Counted from the first letter of the stretch, positions 51,901 to 64,000 are shown. The stretch: DNA of 64,000 bases from Phoronis australis (GCA_002633005.1 NMRA01000561.1:188706-252705); one strand, 5' to 3'. The notes: generated from the letters alone by a model not told the origin. Program-made: numbers and translations.

Positions 51901-54900
51901 TAAATTTTTATTAGTTAATTTTAAAATACAAGTTAAATTTGTCTCAAAACCAATTCAAGAAAGAGATCTTAAATTTGACTTAAGTGTGTGTCATAAGTTT
52001 AGTCTTAATTTTGACTAACTTACCGAATGTGGAAGTTTCAAAGTTTGGAATTTAAGACAAATCTTAAACTTAAGTCAAAAATGAACTTAAGACAGTTTCT
52101 TGGAACAGGACCCTGAAAATTTTGTCTGAGGGAACATGGTAGTGGAGACCCTATTGGGAATGTTTCATGCACCTGTCCATTGGATTGAAATCTCTTGAAA
52201 ATGTTTTAACGTAATTTCAACACCTTAGCAAAGAGAAACCCTAATGCAAATTTCTAGACTGATATAGCTGAACAGTCTAGTGACTTGCAGATCTAAAAAA
52301 AAATTCACGAAGATGAATGACTATGAATACTTACTGATCAGATCGTATATCTTTAACAATAATTGAACCATCGTCTTGACACAGGACTAGAGAGCTTGGT
52401 GACAGGAAGTCAAAGTGCATCACTCGATTGTCAAAATCCTCAGGTGATCTGAACACCTACAGATGAAGAAAATAGAACTGAATTTTGGCCTTCATTTTCT
52501 TTATAACATCACAAGCAGAACAACCAAAATGAATGTACAAAATGTGTAATTCAAATTCCATGCGAATGTATTCTAAAACTAGGGGTCAACAATCTGATCA
52601 GAAACAGGCAACATAAACACCACATTTAAGCGACGAGGAATAAAATAGATCAGCTGTAAATCAACCACCCGTGAATTAAAAGTCAGAGGCTAAATACAAC
52701 AAAGTCAAGTAAATCTTGTCAGTGCAAGACTGAGGACAAAATATGAAATTAAAATTACAGCAAATGAAACAATGAAAACTTCATATCAACATGGTCTTCT
52801 TTTTTTAACTATTTAGAGTTGAGAGCATACAGAAGTGCCTTTCGCTTGTCTCACTTTCTCATTCTTGAGTGCCACGTTGACAGGGACGAAACACACGTTC
52901 ACAAAGTGATGTGACTTTGGACATTTTGTTGGGAATTGTTAAATTATAGAAGCCATCATGAAGATGGTCACAAACAATTCATGAAAAATGTTGAAAAAAT
53001 CTCACTGCATTAAATCTCTAAAATAACCGCAGGATGTTGTCCACAAACTACTCTACTGCCATATGGTGGCAAGATACATTTCATAACGTCACCGTTATAT
53101 AATAAAATGAACTTTTTCCAAGATCATCGAAAAAGTGCACTGTGTTTTCCACATTCATTAGCTTAGTAAGTACTACAAAGTATGTTACCTCGACAAACTG
53201 GGTGACACCGAGGTCCATGCATTTCAATGTGCCATCATAACTGCCACTAAATAACTGTCTGTCATCACTTGGACTGTACAGAAGACAGTTGATAGGACGA
53301 GAGTGGGGTTCAAAGGTCAGGACATTTGATGAGCTCTACAAAGACACCTAAATAGTATATCAACTGAAGACTGAGCAACTAGAAAATTCTCTTTATTGCA
53401 TTCAGTTCAAATAGGAAAAATAAAAGAAACTATTGAATGATGTTAAATCCAACAAAGTGAGAATGGCACCAGCAATACAGCATGTATCACTAGGAAAATA
53501 TTACAACTGTCAAAATTTAATTTGCTTATTTCTCTTCTTGATTTCCAATAAAACGTACAGTAAGTTACGACATAACTTATTAGATAACAGTCAGATTTGC
53601 AATAGTTTCTGACAAAATTTCCAGAAGCGACACTTAATTTGTGTGATAATCTCTGCTTCCAGTTGTATTCATTTTGCAATGAAAGTAGTTTCTAGTTTTG
53701 CTAAATTTTACTTAAAAGTTATAATCACTTGAATCTTAACGGTACATTTGTACGTACTTAACAATTTGTCAAGTGTTACAGGTTTTAAGATGTACCAAAT
53801 AAATCAATATACCTCATCATAGAATCCTAACTGCCCCCACTTGTCTCCGGCACAAACTAATATTTTTGCAGTGGTCGGGTGAAAGGCAAGTGAAAAAGCC
53901 CGGTTTTTAACAACTTTGACGACGCGCTCCTCAGTTAAGCAAATGGATGAGAGAGAACTGTATGAACTAAAAAAGAACACAAAATAAAAGATACTGGCAA
54001 GGAGATGTTTGGCAGATGTACACATAGTATGACGGTAGAATAAAACATAGTATCATGGTATAATAACACATAATATGATGGTAGAATAACTAGAGTTCAG
54101 TCAAGTGCACTTTGATAGTCACACAAAAACAGTGAACATGACAGTTGATCAAGAAATTCTGTTCCTAAATAAGAAAAGAATCAATAAGAAAGTTTAAGAA
54201 GAGAGTGTTAGTGACCCTCTTTAAATGCAAAATGTGACGAGCAGTTTCCAAGGATTCCAAGAAAAACTCCCCTGCTGGTTAAATACTTATCTTTTGAAAA
54301 TTCAAAGCAAATAGGATGTCACATCTATGTAAGACACCACTTGTACAAATAGGATGTCACATCTATGTAAGACACCACTTGTACAAATAGGATGTCACAT
54401 CTATGTAAGACACCACTTCTACAACATTAATACTTTAGTTCCACATTTTGTAAGGAAAGCATTAATTTGGCAGACAACAAGGGGCCAAAACATCAAAACA
54501 ATTCAAATTAATGTTTCAATGTTCTGGCAGAAAAAAAATGCAACTTAATGTTAATTAAGACAAATAAAGGCTATAGTATGTTGATATCTTCAGAAATGGA
54601 GATCATTTTAATAACAAATTTGACATGTTTTAATTGATCTTTAAGACAGAGCACAATAATGTGGTTGATGACAGAATACAGATTGTTCACAACATGGGCC
54701 AGTTTCATAAAATCTAACTTAGACGTAAGACAGAAATTTGGTCTTACACCCCCACTTCACAATTGCAGAGATAAGATTTAAACCAAGTAATTGTGAGTGC
54801 ATTACAGTCAAGAAATAACATAGAGAAATTATGAAGTAAGTAACAAGCAGTTATGTGTACACTCGGCGACTGCACTATTAAAGCAAGATTTAGTTATTTT

Positions 54901-57900
54901 TCTGAAATACTTGTGTGGAATACCAAAGTGTTGTTAGAGTTGTTCGATTGACTGTGTTTGGTTGAAACACTTCCCGTTCTGTATTTGTTAACCTGTTAAA
55001 CTTACGATACACTGCCTAGTTCATCTAGCAGAGCCTAAGGATAACTTACGATACACTGCCTAGTTCATGTAGCAGAGCCTAAGGATAACTTACGATACAC
55101 TGCCTAGTTCATNTTAATGTTTCAATGTTCTGGCAGAAAAAAAATGCAACTTAATGTTAATTAAGACAAATAAAGGCTATAGTATGTTGATATCTTCAGA
55201 AATGGAGATCATTTTAATAACAAATTTGACATGTTTTAATTGATCTTTAAGACAGAGCACAATAATGTGGTTGATGACAGAATACAGCTTGTTCACAACA
55301 TGGGCCAGTTTCATAAAATCTAACTTAGACGTAAGACAGAAATTTGGTCTTACACCCCCACTTCACAATTGCAGAGATAAGATTTAAACCAAGTAATTGT
55401 GAGTGCATTACAGTCAAGAAATAACAGAGAAATTATCAAGTAAGTAACAAGCACTTACGTGTACACTCGGAGACTGCACTTTTGCTATTAAAGCAAGATT
55501 TAGTTATTTTTCTGAAATAGTTGTGTGGAACACCAAAGTGTTGTAAGTGTTATTCGATTGACTGTGTTTGGTTGAAACACTTCCCGTTCTGTATTTGTTA
55601 ACCTGTTAAACTTACGATACACTGCCTAGTTCATGTAGCAGAGCCTAAGGATAACTTACGATACACTGCCTAGTTCATGTAGCAGAGTCTAAGGATAACT
55701 TACGATACACTGCCTAGTTCATGTAGCAGAGCCTAAGGATAACTTACGATACACTACCTAGTTCATCTAGCAGAGCCTAAGGATAACTTACGATACACTG
55801 CCTAGTTCATCTAGCAGAGCCTAAGGATAACTTACAATACACTGCCTAGTTCATGTAGCAGAGCCTAAGGATAACTTTCCCTTTTCATGAAACACACCAC
55901 TGCTGACATTTTTTGAGCTTATTCAATGCGTCAGACATCTTTTCAAAGATAAAGATTTTTCACTCATTTTATATTATTTTAAAAATCTACCAATAACTCT
56001 CAAATAATATTCATAGCCAGGAAAATAAAGGAAATTGATTAAAATAATGACTTCACAAAAGGTAATGTTCCCCTTTATGAAATAACCAGCACACAAACCT
56101 GGTACATTTGACAACTTTCTTGGATCTAGATAAATTTTGGAGGGATACCAAGAACTTGTCCACGACTTCATCAGCTATTTCACTGATGACCGACTCCTTA
56201 ATGACCAGTGGGTTGGGCTTCCGAGGCTAGAAAATCAACAAGTAATACTTTAGCTTACTCATACCTTAATACACAATAACAAAATAACAGCAACCCGGAA
56301 TATGTGGGGAAACAAAATTATATGAGGGTTCAACATTATTCAATGAAGCATACACAGAACAAATAAAAATTGGAAATGCTGCATTTCATGTAGAAACACT
56401 GTATCAGCCATCATGATGCCTGGCATCTACTGAAAACAATGCTCTATTGTATATCAGCCATTGTAATGCCTAACATCTACTGACAACACACTGTTGTGGT
56501 ATTTGCTCTCCATACAGAGCAAAAAGCATAACATCAGCTTTCCACAACATCACAGCTTGCTTCTCAATCACACCTAAAGGAACACTATCACTTTACACCC
56601 AAAATGCACTTTTCCGTTTATTGTCTGACGCGATAGATTTCTTGAACACTTTAGGTTTGACCACATCTATACAACAAAATTCTAAGTTCTCCACCCTACA
56701 TATCTAGCACTGAACAATGTTTTGAGGAATTGCAGGCATCCATGATGGAATAAGAAATCATTAACAAGTGAAAAAAGATCAAAAGTGGCAATTTATTTTG
56801 TCCATAATTTCCTGACTTGATTTTTACATAACAATACTGATACTACTCATGTTACAAGGCAGTAAGTACTAATACTTACATGAAGGTCCTCCACTATCGA
56901 CCACTCATGTTACAAGGCAGCAAATATACTATTGATACTTACATGAAGGTATTCCACTATCGACCACTCATGTTACAAGGCAGCAAATATACTATTGATA
57001 CTTACATGGAGGTCCTCCACTATCGACCATTCATGTTACAAGGCAGCAAGTATACTATTGATACTTACATGAAGGTCCTCCAATATTGACCACTCATGTT
57101 ACAAGGCAGCAAGTATATTATTGATACTTACATGGAGGTCCTCCACTATCGACCATTCATGTTACAAGGCAGCAAGTATACTATTGATACTTACATGAAG
57201 GTCCTGCACTATTGACCACTCATGTTACAAGGCAGTAGGTTCACTATTGATACTCACATGAGGGTCCTCCACTATTGACCACTCGTGCCCCAAGGCAACG
57301 GGTACAGGCTGACCCTCTGGATCAATTCGCTGTATTCTCAAGCTGGACCTACGAGGCAGGGACTCAGTGACCTTGGGCTTCTTTCTGAAATGAAAACATA
57401 CCAGTTCCAACAAAATTTGGTGAAGATGTTTGTGAAACAAAATAATCGATAAACGATGTTCTGACCCCAAAATCTTGCTGTACCATTCGAAAACCGTAGA
57501 TGGTGACAGAAAGCTCAACTGACTGTTATCATCTGAACAAAAATTATTGTTAGCATTTTAGGTGGACCACTGGTGCTATAGTCTTTAACAGGATCACATG
57601 ATACATAACAGAAGTTGGACAACATATCAGGCTGAAAGAGTGTCAGTAAAGCGTATAATTATCAAAAACAAAACCACAAACCAATGTAAAGTACTGCTCT
57701 ACCCATGGTCTGCACTGTACGAGAACCCACCGTTTTACAACTAGTAAAACTCTCATGTTTGCACACTGGGCCAATAAATTGTTAGCCATTGTTTCCAGCA
57801 CAATCTCTGAACTCCCGCTTGTTGAGATGACTCTTTCATTCTAACGATACCTCAGATCATCCCAAGTCCATAATTACCGCCGAGAGATTTCAAGGAACTA

Positions 57901-60900
57901 GTTTTGAAATACTGCAGACGTGACAAGGACTCTGTTTCACAAAAGGCAAGTTCCATGAGTTGGCATTGGTCATTGTTGCATAATATATATGTACAAGGAA
58001 CCGTGCAAGGGGAGTATCTTGTTGTATATATCTAATATATCTAAGTATGTACAAGGAGCCATGCAAGGGGGAGTATCTCATTTCTGGTTTGAGTAAGCTA
58101 CACACTGCATTGAAAATTGACGACAGGTGGATTAATTTGTCAGTTAAGCTTTTGTGTTCTATTAAACTGAAGTATACATTTTTGTTGCATAACTAAACTA
58201 TACAATTTGTGTTGCAAATAAAAGCATGCATATATCTCTCCCACTCTTAGGCAATCATCATATCAAAGATAAACACAAAATTCTCGATGGAAAATAAAAT
58301 GTACATACAGCACACATCACGAATTTTTGGCCGACCGGTCGGAAATTGGTCGACGACCGGCCGTCGACCGGTCGTCTAGCCGACCAGCAGCCGACCAACA
58401 ACGGTCGGCTAGGAGCCGTCTACTGAGTCGCCTCTGTGGTCGGCACTTGGGTCGGCTAAGTGGTCGCCTAGCGTAGACGACCAATTCGGATTAAGCGTGT
58501 CCTTGGTCGGCAATTACCATTTTATGACTTAACGGGTGAACTTTGGCCAAACAAACATTTTACTGTTCGCTGTTCGTTCACCACTGGCAACTCAGGTCTT
58601 GACATCGGTTTATAAAGTTTTGTTCAACTATTGAAAGGAAATAAAATCGAATCAACCTACAAATACGAAGTGCGTGACATTACACCAGCCTAAAACTTTA
58701 TGTTGAATTAATGACGGCGTGGTAAAATCAAACGTTAAGTGATATCGCGGAAGCATAATTTCTAAATTTAGATATGAGACTTTTTATACAGTACATTTTG
58801 CACAAAAACAAGCACGAAATNAAAAATAAAACTACAAACCAATGTAAAGTACTGCTCTACCCATGGTCTGCACTGTACGAGAACCCACCGTTTTACAACT
58901 AGTAAAACTCTCATGTTTGCACACTGGGCCAATAAATTGTTAGCCATTGTTTCCAGCACAATCTCTGAACTCCAGCTTGTTGAGATGACTCTTTCATTCT
59001 AACGACACCTCAGATCATCCCAAGTCCATAATTACCGCCGAGAGATTTCAAGGAACTAGTTTTGAAATACTGCAGACGTGACAAGGACTCTGTTTCACAA
59101 AAAGCAAGTTCCATGAGTTGGCATTGGTCATTGTTGTATAATATATATGTACAAGGAACCGTGCAAGGGGAGTATCTTGTTGTATATATCTAATATATCT
59201 AATATGTACAAGGAACCATGCAAGGGGGAGTATCTCATTTCTAGTTTGAGTAAGCTACACACTGCATTGAAAATTGACGACAGTTGGATTAATTTGTCAG
59301 TTAAGCTTTTGTATTCTATTAAACTGAAGTACACATTTTTGTTGCATAACTCAACTATACAATTTGTATTGCAAATAAAAGCATGCATATATCTCTCCCA
59401 CTCTTAGGCAATCATCATATCAAAGATAAACACAAAAATTCTCGATGGAAAATAAAATGTACATATTACTTGAGTGCCATTTCAACGTGTTATGCCAACA
59501 TGGTGTTTTCATACTACAACAAAAATTGTAGACTCACTGTTTGAACTCTTTCTTGGGTTTTGACACTTTGTTTGCTTTAAATAATTCTTCCTTAGCCTGA
59601 AATAAAAACATGGTTTGCACTGATTAGCTTTATGCAAGTAGATGCTCAGTACAGTAATTTCCCGATACCATGTTCAGTACAGTAATTTACCAATACCACA
59701 TAAATTTTGAGGATTTTTACCTAGAACAGAGTGCAAAAACTAAAAATGCTCTAAAGTTGAAGTATGATGGTGGAGTGTTATCAAATACGCTAAAATACAC
59801 ACAAATTGTTTATATTTTAAATATTTAAAATCATACGTTGAGGCACACAGTTGCCAGGTAAAGTATTCAAGACTTCATGTGTGAAAAAGCCCACATAAGG
59901 GTTTTGGTTGAAATACATACCCCATTGACCTGGGTATATAGCTCATATCATGTCTAACATTTTAAACTCAGACCCTGAATTAGAATTAGAATCGTTTTGA
60001 ATTTGAGTCAAACCTTGATGTTGGAAAGATTAGAGGCCATTGCATCAACAGCAATTTGACAGGTAAGCACTCCACTAATATTTCTTCAAAACAAGGGAGT
60101 CAAAAAACTTGACTTTCGTTCGGAATTTGGAAAAGCTGTGGACCTATCATCTGACTGAATGTAGTTGAACAGTACTATCTCCAGTGCTTTTATTTCTTAA
60201 TTTTTAAACAGGTCCTGGATTTTCTTTTGACTACTCAAAACATGTTCTCTCACATATAATTTAACACTGGCCTGCAAGAAGCCAAAAGTTACAGGGGCAG
60301 AAACAAATCAATTCAACTTTTCCAAACTAGCCTCCTTCCCATCGCCACCTCCAACCCCCAACCCACATTTCAACACCTAGAGTTCAAATTCAAATCTCTT
60401 TGATCACTGATTCTGTGCAGGCTTACTGCATGGTTACACCAGTCAGTCATGACATGCCCTACCTGTGTAGTATACAAGGGAATGGCAAGCAAACGTTTCA
60501 GTTTTGAAAATCATTGTGCAATACTACTGGAAACTAAAAACATAGAGGAAGTGCAAAGATAACCTTTCCAAGTTAATGTAATTTACCTTTTTATACCCAA
60601 CCTGCCTTAATCATGTCATTGTTTTCATTGTCGTAAATACTCTCACTGTTTAGAGTCATCTCTTTATTTATTTCATCTCTCTTAGTTAAATTTCCGCCAT
60701 TCGTCCTTTAATTATTGTCTTAATTCTCAACTTGTTTTAATAGTATCTTTGTTACGGGCATTCAATTGTATCTTATTTGCCAAGTTCCATGGCCATTCAT
60801 CGTGAAGCTTGGTATCTATCAAATGCAAAATACTAAGAAAAACAAAACTGCCACATGCAATACCCATAACGTGTCCTCACCTCAGTTGTACTTACCTCAA

Positions 60901-63801
60901 CGGAAACACAAGCCAAGTTTTATGAAGACCAGTTAGAAGAACTTGTATTGAGCTGCAGCTCAAAAATAAAAATGCCACAAGAGGGCACTACTGCAGTCAG
61001 GTCCATTCAAAAATCACTCTCGCTGCTAGCCATGTACTTCACAGAGTGACCACATGCTAATTTTAGAGTGATTTGGCAGAAAAAACATCAACAATCTGGC
61101 TAAAATGCAGTAAAATCAACCTCAAGGTGACCCACAATATGCCAAAAAAGTTGTCTCATCTATTTGTCATACATCATAGCCAAATTTCATGAAAATCTGT
61201 CAACTGAAGGATCTTCAAAGATACAGAAAAAATGCAAAAAGGAGGCAGAGTGGCCGCTGGATCCGTCCATAAGTCTTTGACCTTTAATGTCAATTTCATA
61301 GAAATACATTGGCCAAACTTAAACATGTTCCTGCAAGGGGTTCATGAGATACAGCAGTAGACACAAAAAATGCCACTAGGAGGCGACAAAGTAGTTGGAG
61401 ACAACCAAAAATCCTCATCACGATCTCTTCCCAGTATGAACACATACAAATTTTCATAATTAATCACCCTTAGTTTGCCCAACAGAAAAACGGATGCCAC
61501 AAATCTCTCGGAAACAATAAAAATGGACACCAGGTGACACTGAATAAATTTCGTTGAACCAATTTGAAAACAAGAATGCATCGTCACTTCCTAAATAGAT
61601 ACCAACAATCAAATTTCATGGAAATCTGCCAACAAACTAAGATACATTTAGGTCAACATCAAAAACTAAAATCACCACGCCTATGGAGCACACCGGTAGC
61701 ATGACACCTATTATAAACACAACAACATTTGACCATTTTAATTTTAACATTTATATAAGGCTTTAAAAATCATTAAGAAGTGAAACTCAAACAGCTGATG
61801 TGTCCCCTTTGGTCATTATTTATCACCAGAAAACAGCATCAACTGCCTATATAAGAATTGGGACAGTGGACAAGTAAAAACAGATCCATGGTTATGAAAG
61901 AAGGGATGAAATTTTAAAAGCTGTTGGTATCTATACATGTCATATTTTATTCTATTCAATGCTGCGCAAGATTTTGGCGGAACCTCTGAGTTGAGCTACA
62001 TGACTTGTGCTTGTGCTCTCAAACAGCTGAAAGGGTCAATGAAAGTAAAACATAAACAATACTAAAATTTAGTGATTTACATCAACTTTGGTCTGTGGTA
62101 AATTGAGATGCATCAGTGCTAACAGTGGTGTATTGGTTTTTGTTCAGATATTTTCATAATATAAAGACTTTTATTAAACCTGGAACATGGCTAATTTCCT
62201 GAGCAAGAGTGGAGACAAAATTGAGCCAACTGAAATTGGGTGTTTTCACGCAACCCAAGTCATGTACCCAGATTACTGCATTTTGCCTGATTTTTCTGTG
62301 TAGGCACTCTTGAGTGCACATTTTCAAGTCCGTTAAGACGACCTATGCTGCAAATACGGAGACCCAGCATAATAACAACATCCTGGCCAAGGCCCTCAAA
62401 GGGTAAACCATGCACTAATACTAAGTTGTCAAATGTTCTCTTGAATTTCTCTCTTTTATGTATTCGCAGTCTTTTTTTCTCGACCGTCCCTGGCCCCGCA
62501 CCTATGTCAATTGCCACTGTTTAATTCTGATGCAAATTTTTTGAGTAGAAACGTGTACCCTACAGTCCCCACTTCCTATTGCCCTGTAACACGTAAACTA
62601 AGTCAACAAACTGTTTTGGACAACTTTAATGGATATTATCATGGTAGCTACAGGTGGAATGCTCATGATTGAAGACTTACAACAGACCAGGCATTAGTTG
62701 TTGTCAGTAGCTACAGGGCACCAAGTCGACTAACTTTCAATTGTATTTAGGAACACTTTGACGCATAAGTTTAATCTTGAGTGAGAAACAGTTCTGTGGT
62801 AATGAATAAATACAATCCAGTTAGAATACCAATTATAAAATAAAAGATTGAAAAAACAACAAAAACCTTTAGAATGCCAAGACTGGCGAGGAATTCTGCG
62901 TTCTCCTTCAGATTCTGAATCCTCCTCTCTTCAAATGCTGACTTTCCACTGTACTGAAAATGATTAAGTATGACATTTCAACACAAATGTATCATATAAA
63001 TTGTTTTGAATGGCAAAATTCAGTTAACAGCAAAAGACATAATGCAAGCTGCAATTGCTGTGTCCTTGTTGCGATGTCACAACCATACATTTATTGCATT
63101 CGGGACCCGAAGTAAAGAGCACAGATAAATACAAAACATTGAGTGAAACATTTTTCTCTACGCACTGTGGCTAAACATATAAATTTAACAATGTCTTTAT
63201 AATCTTGTTGAAGTATAGGACGGGGTTATGGTGATCAAAGTGTAACCTGCCAGAGCTACACGATCGTTTGATTTGACTAGTGTGCACAAGGCCTAGCTCT
63301 TATCTAAGTGATATCAAAAAAAGTGAAGTGAAATTTGAATGAGGAACAGCTTCATGTTTAACGGGAACAATCAAACAGTAAACTACTCAAGCTACAGTGT
63401 AGCTAGCACCACTGGTTCCAAAAACCATAGTTACGGGGAGTCTTGACTCCAATGTATTTTGAAACATGTGCTCGAGGAAAAACAAATGCCACATTTCAGA
63501 CAGCGATTTATGTTTTTGCAACGTTTGAAATACCATCATTTCCAAAGCAAAAAGTAAATAAACAAATCCCAAACATTTTGCTTATCACAAATAGATTTGG
63601 TTTTTTGAAAAAGGAGCAAAAAAAAATACCACACCGCCAAATTGATTTACAAAAAACAGACTAGAGCCAAATATGCATTTTCGGTTTTACCTGGCTATTT
63701 TGATAGTCAGCTTCCTGGTCAGACAAGATTGATCCAGTCAAAGGATTCTTTTCTTTCTGGGCATCTTCTGTCTTTTCAAGCTTAACCACAACATTCATGT
63801 T
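45910..63801 (-). CDS. WDR76: WDR76, WD40-repeat protein
   Basis: Fourteen exons join in phase to 506 aa: 63691-63801 (ATG 63798), 62867-62953, 59538-59596, 57258-57384, 56099-56226, 53813-53957, 53189-53335, 52335-52456, 51520-51570, 50046-50147, 48877-49026, 47759-47806, 47202-47301 and 45910-46056. WDR76 is a nuclear WD40 protein associated with CUL4-DDB1 and DNA-damage/chromatin factors. Seen: FEERRIQNLKENAEFLASLG and RRSSLRIQRIDPEG motifs typical of its N-terminus; a C-terminal propeller with FHPTTAKILVCAGDKWGQ, SGSYDGTLKC, a WDLR box (exon 48877-49026), GRWLTNFRPTWHP and the ending LAGVNSSGRVHVFK. Human WDR76 is longer (about 626 aa) at the N-terminus. The first exon starts with an acceptor-like ttcatttag, so more 5' exons may lie right of the window. 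Two donors are embedded in minisatellites. Confidence 0.93.
47041..47220. repeat. 20-bp x 9 minisatellite overlapping a WDR76 exon end
   Basis: Nine exact-length units of the type CCTGACGCGGTCTATTCACA. The rightmost copy (47201-47220) is coding: on the minus strand it encodes SMNRPRQ, the end of exon 47202-47301, and its edge is the CAG|GT donor. The other eight copies lie in the intron and repeat the junction. Confidence 0.95.
48145..48425. repeat. 31-32-bp minisatellite, about 9 copies
   Basis: Unit of the type AATAATGTTTGACTGTTGTT followed by TGATGCCAGCTC. In the WDR76 intron between exons 48877-49026 and 47759-47806, not touching a splice site. Confidence 0.92.
49690..49850 (+). repeat. 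Candidate tRNA-derived SINE
   Basis: TTTAGTCTAGTTGTTAAAGA resembles an A box/D-arm and GTTCATTCCTAG a B box 45 bases on; an A-rich tail follows near 49820-49860. In a WDR76 intron. Decayed. Confidence 0.45.
54300..54420. repeat. 44-bp tandem repeat, 3 copies
   Basis: Copies of AATAGGATGTCACATCTATG followed by TAAGACACCACTTGTAC, starting near 54309, 54347 and 54386 with spacing of about 38-39 bp. WDR76 intron. Confidence 0.8.
54508..55112. repeat. Near-duplicate block, copy 1 (ends at a single N)
   Basis: 605 bp repeated almost exactly from 55114 onward. The copy stops inside the 44-bp array, at the N at 55113. Differences between copies are scattered substitutions and small indels. It looks like two haplotypes joined in the assembly. 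Confidence 0.85.
55605..55880. repeat. 44-bp minisatellite with GTAAGT in each unit
   Basis: Six or so copies of GATAACTTACGATACACTGC followed by CTAGTTCATGTAGCAGAGCCTAAG; three more end copy 1 of the duplicated block at about 55005-55112. On the WDR76 strand each unit reads ATCGTAAGTTATC, a donor-like string, 220 bp or more from the nearest exon. Confidence 0.92.
56848..57283. repeat. 63-bp x 7 minisatellite in register with a WDR76 exon/donor
   Basis: Copies begin at 56848 (shortened), 56906, 56969, 57032, 57095, 57158 and 57221; the eighth position in the same 63-bp register, 57284, is inside coding exon 57258-57384. Each copy repeats the end of that exon (GTGGTCGATAGTGGAGGACC on the minus strand) and its donor. 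Six copies carry GTAAGT where the real donor has GTGAGT. An open + frame (MKVLHYRPLMLQGSKYTIDTY-type repeat) results from the 21-codon unit. Confidence 0.95.
57664..58307. repeat. Near-duplicate block, copy 1
   Basis: Repeated almost exactly at 58822-59465, just after the single N at 58821. Same interpretation as the block at 54508: alternative haplotypes placed in tandem. Confidence 0.85.
58308..58820. mobile_element. Inserted segment rich in CGACCGGTCG palindromes
   Basis: Copy 1 of the duplicated block diverges from copy 2 right after gtacata and continues into 513 bp absent from copy 2, up to the N. Its first 190 bp are packed with GGTCG/CGACC words on both strands (GGCCGACCGGTCGG, CGACCGGCCGTCGACCGGTC), unlike the AT-rich surroundings. 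Subterminal repeats of this kind mark DNA transposons. One end seems to be at about 58308; the other is missing. Confidence 0.55.
58822..59465. repeat. Near-duplicate block, copy 2
   Basis: Matches 57664-58307 with scattered differences and lacks the CGACC-rich insert. It continues into the unique sequence before WDR76 exon 59538-59596. Confidence 0.85.
59660..62860. other. Large WDR76 intron, no gene recognised
   Basis: Contains decayed repetitive DNA near 60960-61670 with recurring phrases such as AAATTTCATGAAAATCTG and AATGCCAC-AGGAGGC, suggesting an old dispersed repeat. No ORF with family similarity. Confidence 0.4.
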
Positions 63802-64000
63802 CTAAATGAAACACAGATTATGTTAAATATTGCATGGCACACATGAAATGGCTTGATATGACAAGGTACGATTAAATATAGTAAGGATGGGTTAGGCTTT
63901 TGAGACAGTGAAATTCTCCCGGTACAGTGAAATTCTCCCTCCCAAATTGAGAACATTACGTTTTCCTGTTGCTCCCAACTTGTTCGATTCTATAGCCCAA

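Noticed and set aside
56880-57089. Repeated 21-aa + strand frame
   Set aside because: Product of a 63-bp unit divisible by three; the gene in this region is on the other strand.

Overview
This is a eukaryotic (metazoan) window: AT-rich DNA with many introns, GT-AG splice sites and a dense load of minisatellites and decayed DNA transposons. Six protein-coding loci can be supported. I reconstructed five by joining exons whose reading phases agree, and read the sixth from one exon. The conserved animal genes, the P2X7-ballast and THAP proteins on a transposon, and the LINE/SINE relics suggest a marine invertebrate. The sequence alone does not fix the phylum.

Layout, left to right. 1-3 kb (-): first coding exon of an SLC1 (glutamate/neutral amino acid) transporter whose body lies beyond the left edge. 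3-12 kb: no convincing gene; an inverted-repeat element around a GA microsatellite, a 0.9 kb higher-order GTA-rich repeat and a tRNA-like relic. 12.3-19.5 kb (-): a 502-aa SAXO1/2-like microtubule-binding protein in 7 exons. 20.3-28.7 kb (+): VPS26C/DSCR3 (retriever subunit), 8 exons, 297 aa, starting head-to-head with SAXO. Its introns hold a 1.3 kb foldback palindrome, a TTAA-flanked transposon with P2X7-ballast and THAP ORFs, and two minisatellites next to acceptors. 30.2-38.2 kb (-): BAG1 co-chaperone, 6 exons, 199 aa, tail-to-tail with VPS26C; one intron holds a Harbinger-like element with a 331-base assembly gap. 38.5-43.9 kb (+): an unrecognised 173-aa charged protein in 4 exons, head-to-head with BAG1 across about 345 bp. 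45.9-63.8 kb (-): WDR76, 14 exons, 506 aa in view, tail-to-tail with the previous gene.

The genes form an alternating head-to-head/tail-to-tail chain of housekeeping functions: endosomal recycling, Hsp70 nucleotide exchange, CUL4-DDB1-type WD40 biology and axonemal microtubules. They do not look like a pathway cluster.

Two signals stand out. First, minisatellites sit on exon-intron junctions. In WDR76 two separate arrays (20 bp x 9 and 63 bp x 7) are in register with the 3' end of a coding exon and its donor site, so intronic repeats appear to have been seeded from coding sequence and copied the 5' splice site. In VPS26C a 41-bp array runs into an acceptor. Second, the intron-2 element of VPS26C has 158-bp terminal inverted repeats, TTAA target duplications and two convergent ORFs (P2X7-ballast-like and THAP), with no visible transposase.

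Two single-N joints (55113 and 58821) each separate long near-duplicate blocks and look like collapsed or mis-joined haplotypes.
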